This document shows positions 1 to 5,117 of a DNA stretch of 5,117 bases, piece by piece. The stretch's first letter is position 1. Every line of letters begins with the position of its first letter. Source of the stretch: a bacterium (lineage in GTDB: Bacteria > Electryoneota > RPQS01). Location of the stretch: contig JAQTRJ010000195.1 in assembly GCA_028711875.1 (NCBI GenBank), forward strand, positions 1 to 5,117. Reading direction: 5' to 3'. The notes under the pieces are model-generated. The model did not search any database. It was given only the letters and a program-made list of their open reading frames with translations, and was not told the DNA's origin. The translations under genes were made by a program, and so were the position numbers.

Positions 1-415
1 CCTTGAACTCTTCGTAGAGCAAAATGCGCTTGAGATTCGGATGACCGTCGAACTTCACTCCGAACAGGTCCCAGACCTCACGCTCGTACCAGTTCGCAAT
101 CGGCCACAGCGGAGTCAGGCTCGGCACGGTCGGATGCTCGTCGTCGGATTGAATGCGCAGCCGGATGCGAGCCTTCGTTTCGAAGTTCATCAGGTGATAG
201 ACCACCTCGAAGCGCGGCTTGCGCGGAAGATAGTCCACCGCCGTCAGATCCACGAGGAAATTGAAGCCGAGTTCCTCTTTCAGCAGCCGCGCAATATCGA
301 GCAGCCGGTCGCCGGCAATGACCAGAGTGCGGTCGCCATGCTCGGCGTGCCAATCGCAGATCGCTTCGGGATAGCGCTTCTCGATCGCCAGATGTTCGGG
401 AAACTTGTCGCTCAT
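1..415 (-). CDS. nuoC: NADH-quinone oxidoreductase subunit C (30 kDa subunit), 3' end beyond window
   Basis: This is a subunit of the peripheral arm of respiratory complex I (NDH-1), which moves electrons from NADH to quinone at the cytoplasmic face of the membrane. It carries no cofactor and packs against NuoB and NuoD. The first 138 residues are visible, beginning MSDKFPEHLAIEKRYPEAI, and the frame is still open at base 1. The complex I 30 kDa signature lies at residues 111-132: EREVWDLFGVKF followed by DGHPNLKRIL, with E111, R112, E113, D116, H125 and K129 in place. The ATG at 413-415 shares its A with the nuoB stop (TGATG). There is no strong Shine-Dalgarno sequence, so translation is probably coupled to nuoB. 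The N-terminus is of ordinary length and there is no NuoB or NuoD fusion in the visible part. The family assignment is very secure; only the C-terminus is unseen. Confidence 0.96.
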   Translation of the reverse strand, partial: MSDKFPEHLAIEKRYPEAICDWHAEHGDRTLVIAGDRLLDIARLLKEELGFNFLVDLTAVDYLPRKPRFEVVYHLMNFETKARIRLRIQSDDEHPTVPSLTPLWPIANWYEREVWDLFGVKFDGHPNLKRILLYEEFK

Positions 416-915
416 CACCACGGCTGCTTGGATTTAGAGACGATGTCCTGCAGTTTCAACACTCCGTCAAGCACGGCTTCGGGGCGCGGCGGACAGCCGG
501 CGATGTAAATGTCCACCGGCAGAATCGTGTTAATGCCCTGCACGGTCGCGTAATTGTCGTACGGCCCGCCGCAGCTCGCGCACGCGCCGAAGCTGACCAC
601 CCATTTCGGATCGGCCATCTGTTCGTAAACGTTCACCGGCAGCGGCGCGAGCTTATGGCTGATCGTCCCCACCACCCACAGCACGTCCGATTGCCGCGGG
701 CTGAAGCGGGGAAACGCCGCGCCGAAACGATCCAGATCGTAGTGACTGGCCGACACGGACATGTATTCCATTCCGCAACAGGCGGTCACGAACGGATAGA
801 CGAACAGCGAATATTTCCGTCCCCAGCCGATGAGCTTGTCAAGACGGGTTGTCATCACCTGACCCTTGAGCACCGCCTCGATTTCCGGCTTGTATCCGTT
901 GTGCTTTGCGTTCAT
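415..915 (-). CDS. nuoB: NADH-quinone oxidoreductase subunit B (20 kDa/PSST, cluster N2 subunit)
   Basis: NuoB holds the terminal [4Fe-4S] cluster N2 of complex I, which hands electrons to quinone at the junction of the peripheral and membrane arms. The product is 166 residues starting MNAKHNGYKPEIEAVLKG. The four expected cluster ligands are present: the tandem pair C46-C47 (VTACCGMEY), C112 (SFGACASCGG) and C141 (IAGCPPRPEA). Their spacings, 66 and 29 residues, equal those of E. coli Cys64-free numbering Cys63, Cys129 and Cys158. C115 is an extra Cys that I do not assign as a ligand. The frame extends upstream to an ATG at 996, but that start would overlap nuoA by 62 bases and add an atypical Ser/Arg-rich leader. 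The ATG at 915 has a well-placed GGAAG seven bases ahead and matches the usual family length. The gene begins 19 bases after nuoA and overlaps nuoC by one base. Confidence 0.97.
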   Translation of the reverse strand: MNAKHNGYKPEIEAVLKGQVMTTRLDKLIGWGRKYSLFVYPFVTACCGMEYMSVSASHYDLDRFGAAFPRFSPRQSDVLWVVGTISHKLAPLPVNVYEQMADPKWVVSFGACASCGGPYDNYATVQGINTILPVDIYIAGCPPRPEAVLDGVLKLQDIVSKSKQPW

Positions 916-922
916 CGCGCCA

Positions 923-927
923 CTTCC
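923..927 (-). promoter_or_regulatory. Ribosome binding site of nuoB
   Basis: GGAAG on the minus strand, seven bases before the ATG at 915, in the gap between the nuoA stop and nuoB. It supports the 166-residue start over the longer frame beginning at 996. Confidence 0.7.
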
Positions 928-934
928 GATCCTA

Positions 935-1306
935 CTACTTCCACTCCAAGACCCGCTTGCTGACCTCGTAATAGAGTCCCACGCCGAGGATCGCAAGGAA
1001 AATCATCGCGGCGATGAAGCCCGCCACGCCGATGCTGCCGAAGCTCACCGCCCAGGGATAAAGAAACGCGACCTCGATATCAAACACGATGAACAGCACG
1101 GCCACCAGATAGAACTTAACGGGATAAGGCGAGCGCGCGTCGGTCTTGGAGATGACTCCGCACTCGAACGGCTCACCCTTGATCGGAGTCATTCGCTTGG
1201 GACCCAGCCACGCAGAGAGCGCGAGGAACATTCCGACCAGCGCGCAGGTCGCGCCGAACAGAATCAGGAATGCTACGAGGTTGCCGCTGAAAATCGAGTT
1301 TTCCAT
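935..1306 (-). CDS. nuoA: NADH-quinone oxidoreductase subunit A (ND3-like membrane subunit)
   Basis: NuoA is a small integral membrane subunit of complex I. Its first loop lies near the quinone site and the NuoB/NuoD/NuoH junction. The 123-residue product has three predicted membrane helices at about residues 9-33, 63-86 and 92-113. The conserved loop motif GEPFECG (residues 44-50) contains C49, the counterpart of the ND3 loop cysteine. The second helix has the family block VKFYLVAVLFIVFDIEVAF with acidic residues D76 and E78. The C-terminus ends SKRVLEWK, as is usual. The ATG at 1304-1306 is the only reasonable start: reading upstream in frame, the next stop is the TGA at 1331-1333 with no other start codon between. 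No good Shine-Dalgarno sequence is seen. It follows the ECF S gene by 24 bases and precedes nuoB by 19, so co-transcription is likely. Confidence 0.96.
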   Translation of the reverse strand: MENSIFSGNLVAFLILFGATCALVGMFLALSAWLGPKRMTPIKGEPFECGVISKTDARSPYPVKFYLVAVLFIVFDIEVAFLYPWAVSFGSIGVAGFIAAMIFLAILGVGLYYEVSKRVLEWK

Positions 1307-1330
1307 TCCGAACCAAACATGAAGGTCAGG

Positions 1331-1921
1331 TCAAGAACGATCCATGACTCGTTGAAGCTTGTAGGCAAGCGGAGGAACGATGACAAGTTGCGCAATCATT
1401 CCGGGAATTCCCGGGATGATTAATATCAACATATAGTAGTGGAAATCCTGAATCCCGGCCGTGAGCATCGAAACGGCCACATAGGTCAACCGTCCCGCCA
1501 CCATCGCCACCAGCATGGCGATTCCCAGCGCGGCGATGCGACCCGCGCGTTTCGGCAACCCCGGCAACGCAGGCAGCAGTTGAAGCATCAGCGACGTGGT
1601 CACTCCATAGACAGCCAGTTCGGGCATCATCCGCAGGGTCTGGGCAGCGGTGGGCATTCCCGTGAGTCCCATAGACAAGGCTGGCGTGAACACTCCCACC
1701 AGGGCGGCGGAAACAGGCCCGAGCAGCATTCCGCCCAGAAACACGGGAAAGTGCATCGGAAGAATCACCCGAGGCGACCACCCGAACGGGTGAATAAAGA
1801 ACGGAATGACCACCCCCAGAGCAATACAAACCGCCGAAATCGCCAGTGCCTCGGCGCCCTGCGCCGGCTTGCTATTTGTTTCACGTTTTCTGTCGGCAGA
1901 ACCGCCAGCGGCCTTTTTCAT
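1331..1921 (-). CDS. ECF transporter S component (vitamin/micronutrient-binding membrane protein), substrate unknown
   Basis: The 196-residue hydrophobic protein looks like the substrate-binding S subunit of an energy-coupling factor transporter, which captures a vitamin-like solute and works with shared EcfT and EcfA ATPase units. After a basic, Ser/Ala-rich N-terminus (residues 1-22) come hydrophobic segments at about 24-43, 54-83 (a long double span), 98-117, 126-151 and 166-188, which suits the usual six-helix fold. Helix 1 has an AxxxA spacing (A30, A34), the pattern S subunits use to contact EcfT. The block ILPMHFPVFLGGMLLGP, the later GMP (88-90) and PELAVYG (100-106) resemble unassigned ECF S proteins of clostridial type. 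I see no signature specific for riboflavin, biotin, thiamine, folate or queuosine precursors. No EcfA or EcfT gene is in the window, so it is probably a solitary S gene using a module encoded elsewhere. An in-frame TAA at 1934-1936 fixes the ATG at 1921. The gene sits 24 bases before nuoA. Confidence 0.82.
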   Translation of the reverse strand: MKKAAGGSADRKRETNSKPAQGAEALAISAVCIALGVVIPFFIHPFGWSPRVILPMHFPVFLGGMLLGPVSAALVGVFTPALSMGLTGMPTAAQTLRMMPELAVYGVTTSLMLQLLPALPGLPKRAGRIAALGIAMLVAMVAGRLTYVAVSMLTAGIQDFHYYMLILIIPGIPGMIAQLVIVPPLAYKLQRVMDRS

Positions 1922-1935
1922 TAATGAACTATATT

Positions 1936-1946
1936 ATTATATTATA
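1936..1946 (-). promoter_or_regulatory. Candidate -10 promoter element of the ECF S-nuo operon
   Basis: On the minus strand two overlapping perfect TATAAT hexamers occur (1946-1941 and 1941-1936), within an A/T-only run. No convincing -35 hexamer lies 16-18 bases further upstream; the 17-base position for the first box reads CCCGTG. If used, transcription would begin about 5-15 bases before the ATG at 1921. The very short leader would have no Shine-Dalgarno sequence. The match to the consensus is clear, but chance occurrence in an A/T-rich run is possible. Confidence 0.4.
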
Positions 1947-1961
1947 GCGCTTTACAATGCT

Positions 1962-1976
1962 GGCACGGGGTGTGCC
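1962..1976 (-). repeat. Inverted repeat, 5-bp GC-rich hairpin
   Basis: In the sense of the ECF S gene this reads GGCAC-ACCCC-GTGCC: five perfect pairs around a five-base loop, about 40 bases before the start codon. No U-run follows, so it is not an ordinary terminator. The loop and flanks (CACCCCGT) are also complementary to an upstream eight-base segment at 2062-2069, which would give a competing pairing. It could also be an operator-like dyad. Confidence 0.45.
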
Positions 1977-2081
1977 TCATTCGAAATCTCACCCACAATT
2001 TGAACAACAAAGCTACGGATTACTTTCCATATTGTCAAGAGAAATAGCCCATATGCTCTCCCACCCCGTTGCCTAAGTACT

Positions 2082-2131
2082 GTCAGGTAATATATGTAGA
2101 TTCAGACCTCTATATCCATAGTCTGCCTGAC
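2082..2131 (-). repeat. Nested inverted repeats able to form an 11-bp interrupted stem
   Basis: In the sense of the ECF S gene, GTCAGG (2131-2126) pairs with CCTGAC (2087-2082). Directly inside it CAGAC (2125-2121) pairs with GTCTG (2107-2103). The result is eleven stacked pairs with a 15-base single-sided bulge (2088-2102) and a 13-base apical region in which TAT/ATA could pair further. An alternative hairpin, TAGTC-TGCCT-GACTA on the plus strand (2119-2133), would exclude it. The function is unknown. It could be part of a structured leader, a 3' end of the upstream transcript, or chance. Confidence 0.45.
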
Positions 2132-2173
2132 TAAGAGATGTCCTTGACCATTCGAAATCGAAGCCAGCTTTCG

Positions 2174-4099
2174 CTACTCGCGTTCCAGAATTATTTGTTG
2201 ATATTGCGGCTGAAATGAGGTCTGAACAGATTCACGCACGGTGGGAAAGTCCGCGACGGGGACGATATCGCGTTTGATCTCGATGATTTCCGTCCAATGG
2301 AGAACCGTCTCGCTCATTCGCGCCGTAATCTCGATTCGAAGAAAAGGATTGTCTATCAGCAGCATCGGAGGCAGTTCGAAAAACCGCCAACCCGCGGGAA
2401 TGGTTAGGGATAACGTCCGAGTCACGCGACATGGCGGCGGCAACATGATCGGAAAACACGTTTCGGACGATAGGGCACTCAGACGCGCCCGAACGGAATC
2501 GAACGATGCGGACGGAACCGCCATAGACATTCGCTTCCGTTTCCGAGCTGCAGCGTTTTGCCGCTCGAAGCGAAGCTCAATCGCGACCGGTTCCAGAAGA
2601 TCCGCCGTATTCGAAACGCGCAAATCCGTGAGTCGCGCTGCGCCGTCCCAGCGAGACAGCGAGCTTTGCGCAAAACGCTGCAGCTCGTCGGCGGTCAGTG
2701 GCGCGAGATCGGCGCGCACCTGTGCGGCAACATATCCCTGCGGCAGATAGGTCTGCGTGCCCTCCAGATCACCGTTCTCGCTCAGGGAAGTGCGGATTTC
2801 CGTTCGCACTTCCGGCACGGTCAGCGGCACCGTCAGCAGAAGCGGCGCGCCGCCCACCAGCAGGCAGCCCATTCCATAGCTATCCGAGGCCGGAAGCTCG
2901 CCGGGGGGCGAAAAGCGAGCCATCGGATCAAACCAGAGCGTGTCTTCTCCCGTCGGTACTGAAATAATAACGTGGTGAAACTGCTGCAAGACCGGCAAAG
3001 TCGAAAACGGACCGGGCCATCCCGGTACGAGCACAGGGATCGCCTCATATCCATAAGCGCGGATCAGGCCCGCAAGCAATACGGCTTTATCCAGCGCATT
3101 CGCATACAGATTTCCCCAGACGCGATCCGCCGTGAGAGGCTCGAAGCCGATTTCCGAGGGTGCGACGTTCACGGATCGAATGCGCTGTGACACGAAATTC
3201 GCCACGTTCATCACTCCGGGAATGCCCCACAATTCGGGCGACGTGATCTGTGACCATTCGTCCACCGCTTGCTGCGAGGCTTCCACGCCTGCCCAGAAAC
3301 GTTCGGAAACTTCCAGTCCGAACGCTTCCCAGTCGGGATACGTCGTCCAGCAGAGGCGCGGGACGATCAACGCGAGATCGGCGGTGTTCGATTCGCGCGG
3401 GATCGGCGGCAGGTCAGTTTGCTGCCAGCGATAGAGCGTTCCCGAATCGCTTGAAATGATCTCCGGATCGAAGGCCGCGTTCTGCATCTCATAGTGAATG
3501 TCTCGCCCGGCCCCCGCGTGAATCTCATAGCTCATCTCGCCGATGGACTCCCGCCCACCGAATAGGATTACGTCTCCATAATCCGGAACCGTTCGTCGAC
3601 CCTGTGTGGTTTTCGACTCGATGCGATAGCGAAAATAGACCGCGCTTCCCGAGCGCAGGGGGGGAAAAGCGATGCCCACGTCTTGGAGTCTGGCATAGGC
3701 GGAAGCCCAGCGGGCTTCGGGAATCGTGAACACGGAGAGGTCGCTCGCGCCAAGATCATTCCATTCGCCATCGGGAGCTTTCCAGCGCGCCGACTCCACG
3801 ATCAGCGTGTCCCGCCGGGCATCGAACCGCAGCGTCGGACTTGCCCATTCGCCGGTTGCCGAATCGCGGAGCATCGTGCACAACGTTTCGCGAACCATGT
3901 CCCGATTGCCGGCGCCGTCGAGGTGCACACGCGTGCGGTCGAAAGCGATGGAGACGGATGCTCCCGGATCCGTAACCCTGTTCGGAGAGGCACGCCGCAA
4001 GCCGTTCGGATCGTCCGCTCCGAGACCTGGCGATCCACGGAAAACGATCACAAGCAGCGCGAGAATCAGCGCGCGGTGAATGCTACGAGGTGCCCGCAT
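2174..4099 (-). CDS. Secreted DUF3857 / transglutaminase-like protein with degenerate catalytic site
   Basis: A 641-residue exported protein of unknown role. Residues 1-28 form a signal peptide: basic start MRAPRSIHR, hydrophobic ALILALLVIVF, then a small-residue cleavage region near GLGA. Residues of about 55-210 match the DUF3857 beta-rich domain, with the typical APDGEWNDL and IAFPPLRSGSAVYFRYRI stretches. Residues of about 285-400 form a transglutaminase-like core, and about 430-600 resemble the beta domain that usually follows (LSLTIPAGWRFFELPP). In active relatives the core has a G-x-C-x-D-K-A motif. Here it reads ANALDKAVLL (333-342) with A335 in the cysteine position, while H376 (FHHVII) and D391 (LWFDP) remain. 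It is therefore probably a non-enzymatic binding or scaffold domain. The ATG at 4099 overlaps the photolyase stop by 17 bases and has AGGAG 13 bases ahead. Family membership is good; the biological role is not known. Confidence 0.85.
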   Translation of the reverse strand: MRAPRSIHRALILALLVIVFRGSPGLGADDPNGLRRASPNRVTDPGASVSIAFDRTRVHLDGAGNRDMVRETLCTMLRDSATGEWASPTLRFDARRDTLIVESARWKAPDGEWNDLGASDLSVFTIPEARWASAYARLQDVGIAFPPLRSGSAVYFRYRIESKTTQGRRTVPDYGDVILFGGRESIGEMSYEIHAGAGRDIHYEMQNAAFDPEIISSDSGTLYRWQQTDLPPIPRESNTADLALIVPRLCWTTYPDWEAFGLEVSERFWAGVEASQQAVDEWSQITSPELWGIPGVMNVANFVSQRIRSVNVAPSEIGFEPLTADRVWGNLYANALDKAVLLAGLIRAYGYEAIPVLVPGWPGPFSTLPVLQQFHHVIISVPTGEDTLWFDPMARFSPPGELPASDSYGMGCLLVGGAPLLLTVPLTVPEVRTEIRTSLSENGDLEGTQTYLPQGYVAAQVRADLAPLTADELQRFAQSSLSRWDGAARLTDLRVSNTADLLEPVAIELRFERQNAAARKRKRMSMAVPSASFDSVRARLSALSSETCFPIMLPPPCRVTRTLSLTIPAGWRFFELPPMLLIDNPFLRIEITARMSETVLHWTEIIEIKRDIVPVADFPTVRESVQTSFQPQYQQIILERE

Positions 4100-5117
4100 A
4101 GCGCCGAAGATACTCCTGCACGCGAAATTTCCGCGCGGTGTTTTCCGAACTCATATAGCGAACCGTGCCGAAGACCGGCCGCTCGGGACCCCACGGCCGA
4201 TCGTAGCGTCCCAACACCCAGCCGATGCCCGAATAGGAATTGGGATCGCCGCCATCGAGCGCGTAGCGGTCGTTCAATTCAATCATCGTGGTCATCGCCA
4301 GCTCAGGAGACGGCGACCACTCGAGAATCTTCTTCCCCCACAGCATCCGCAGGTAATTCTGAATGCGCCCTTCGCGCGCGAGCTGAGTTTGCGCGGCATT
4401 CCACAACTCGTCGTGGGTGCGGGCGCTCGTCAGCTCCTCTTTTTCATAAACGCGCGGACGCGGATCGGCCGCATGCCTCTTCAGCGTGGCGCGCGCCCAA
4501 ACCGGCAGGGATTCGAACTGATCGCAGTCGTCTCGTAAGTGGCAGAAGTTGAAGCCGATCTCCCGCCATGTCACGATTTGATCGAGGAACGCTTCCGCCG
4601 TCGCGCTCATCCCCCACCATCCGCTTTTGTGTCCCAGAGTCCCACGCCCGATCCGCTCGGAAGCCCAGTGTTCCTGCTTGGCCAGCTCGAAGAGGACCTG
4701 ATGAGAAGAAAGGAAACCGAAATGCAGATAGGGTGACAGGCCGCTGGTAACGTCCGCCTCGGGGTCGTTCCGAAGCTCCACATAGCGCGCGATTTTTGTC
4801 CGCAGAAACACCCGCAGTGTTTGGAGCGCGGCGCTTGCTCCGCCTGACACGGGAACTTGACCGATCGAATGATCTATCGGGAGAGAGGAAAGCAACCTGC
4901 GGAAGGAAGCGTTTCTCTGCGGCAGATTCAGCGGCCATTTCGTGCGAAGTTCTTTTACAAAACCGCGAAGCGGCGGCAAACTGACTCCGTGCAGCGGGGA
5001 TTTCACGGGCGGATGGTTCAGATGGGAAGGCAGATTTTTCTGAAGAAAACGGCGAAAAGCATAGGCCGTGGGGAAAACTCGCTCGGCGGCGCGAAGCGGC
5101 AGAAGTCCGCACGAATC
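4083..5117 (-). CDS. phr: Class II CPD photolyase (deoxyribodipyrimidine photo-lyase), 5' end beyond window
   Basis: The enzyme binds cyclobutane pyrimidine dimers in UV-damaged DNA and splits them with blue-light energy through reduced FAD. The C-terminal 344 residues are visible, open at base 5117 with DSCGLLPLRAAERVFPTAYAF, a typical class II segment. Class II proteins usually have about 450-480 residues, so roughly the N-terminal antenna-domain quarter to third lies outside. The FAD domain is complete: SGLSPYLHFG (125-134), THDELWNAAQ (234-243), RMLWGKKILEW (257-267), DGGDPNSYSG (288-297) and RPVFGTVRYMS (313-323). W239, W260 and W267 keep the 21- and 7-residue spacing of the class II electron-transfer triad (Methanosarcina mazei W360, W381, W388). 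N282 falls where the FAD-N5-proximal Asn is expected. It should therefore be functional. The GTG at 5004-5006 is internal, not a start. The stop overlaps the next gene by 17 bases, suggesting one transcript. Confidence 0.95.
   Translation of the reverse strand, partial: DSCGLLPLRAAERVFPTAYAFRRFLQKNLPSHLNHPPVKSPLHGVSLPPLRGFVKELRTKWPLNLPQRNASFRRLLSSLPIDHSIGQVPVSGGASAALQTLRVFLRTKIARYVELRNDPEADVTSGLSPYLHFGFLSSHQVLFELAKQEHWASERIGRGTLGHKSGWWGMSATAEAFLDQIVTWREIGFNFCHLRDDCDQFESLPVWARATLKRHAADPRPRVYEKEELTSARTHDELWNAAQTQLAREGRIQNYLRMLWGKKILEWSPSPELAMTTMIELNDRYALDGGDPNSYSGIGWVLGRYDRPWGPERPVFGTVRYMSSENTARKFRVQEYLRRYAGTS
4113..4117 (-). promoter_or_regulatory. Likely ribosome binding site of the DUF3857 gene
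   Basis: AGGAG on the minus strand, inside the 3' end of the photolyase gene, 13 bases before the ATG at 4099. The spacing is longer than ideal, but the motif is strong and the start it serves gives a well-formed signal peptide. Confidence 0.45.

Larger units (their letters stand above)
1922..2173 (-). other. 252-base intergenic region, possible leader of the ECF S-nuo operon
   Basis: This stretch separates the stop of the DUF3857 gene from the start of the ECF S gene and holds no credible gene. It is visibly richer in A and T than its neighbours, especially at 1926-1948. It contains a perfect TATAAT box, a small GC-rich hairpin (1962-1976), a nested pair of inverted repeats (2082-2131) and a TTGACA at 2033-2038 without a good partner -10 box. 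A hairpin followed by a U-run, the mark of an intrinsic terminator, was not found after the DUF3857 stop, so read-through cannot be excluded. The length and the repeats would suit a structured 5' leader, but no known riboswitch class was recognised. Confidence 0.6.

Noticed and set aside
916..996. N-terminal extension of NuoB from an ATG at 996 (27 extra residues).
   Set aside because: It would overlap nuoA by 62 bases, has an unusual Ser/Arg-rich composition and ignores the good ribosome site before the ATG at 915. Family length also favours 166 residues.
1268..1281. A 14-base identical word, GAATGCTACGAGGT, in nuoA and again around 4078-4091 at the photolyase/DUF3857 junction.
   Set aside because: It lies in unrelated coding frames with no flanking similarity or dyad. 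Probably chance.
1273..1320. Short minus-strand frame ATG TTT GGT TCG... (15 codons) overlapping the start of nuoA.
   Set aside because: It has no ribosome site and no recognisable product, and it ends within nuoA. An out-of-frame chance ATG is the simpler reading.
2005..2038. TTGACA at 2033-2038 (minus strand) as the -35 of a sigma-70 promoter.
   Set aside because: The hexamer 17 bases downstream is TAGCTT, matching only three of six -10 bases. It is mentioned as a possibility but not annotated.
2010..2075. TPP-riboswitch-like fragments in the leader (ACGGGGTG, later GTAATCCGTAGC).
   Set aside because: The diagnostic CUGAGA and the ACCUGAUCUGG-type core are absent and the helices do not fit, so the likeness is superficial.
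2139..2176. Intrinsic terminator after the DUF3857 gene (TTCGATTTCGAA palindrome near 2150-2161).
   Set aside because: The loop would be only two bases and no U-run follows, so it is not a credible terminator.
4444..5112. A 222-residue minus-strand frame and several long plus-strand frames (for example 866-1423 and 3683-4552).
   Set aside because: They are antisense or shifted frames of clear nuo, DUF3857 and photolyase genes. Their Arg/Ser/His-rich translations resemble no protein family.

Overview
The window carries six protein-coding genes, all on the minus strand, so it reads right to left. In transcription order they are a class II CPD photolyase (5' end outside the window), a secreted DUF3857/transglutaminase-fold protein, a 252-base intergenic stretch, a solitary ECF-transporter S component, and the first three complex I genes nuoA, nuoB and nuoC (nuoC runs off the left edge). 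No tRNA, rRNA, insertion sequence, CRISPR array or phage gene is visible. The long plus-strand frames are antisense shadows of these genes.

The organism is a bacterium with a moderately GC-rich genome and the stand-alone nuoA-nuoB-nuoC order of a proton-pumping NADH dehydrogenase. NuoB and NuoC are separate proteins, not fused. The NuoB sequence style, the class II photolyase and the DUF3857 exoprotein would suit an uncultured lineage of the FCB/Gemmatimonadota/Zixibacteria kind. This placement is an impression from sequence style, not a demonstrated one.

Layout: (1) 4083-5117, C-terminal 344 residues of the photolyase, with the complete FAD-binding domain and the class II tryptophan triad. 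(2) 2174-4099, a 641-residue protein with a signal peptide whose start overlaps the photolyase stop by 17 bases. Its transglutaminase-like fold keeps His and Asp but has Ala where the catalytic Cys should be. (3) 1922-2173, an intergenic region with nested inverted repeats and a perfect TATAAT just before the next gene. (4) 1331-1921, the ECF S component, 24 bases from nuoA. (5) 415-1306, nuoA and nuoB, followed by nuoC, whose ATG shares one base with the nuoB stop.

Two transcription units are likely: photolyase plus the DUF3857 protein, and the S component plus nuoABC. The genes belong to known families. The points most worth a second look are the degenerate transglutaminase active site, the structured-looking intergenic region before a vitamin-type transporter gene, and the coupling of that transporter gene to the complex I operon. 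I see no clear evidence of an entirely new system.
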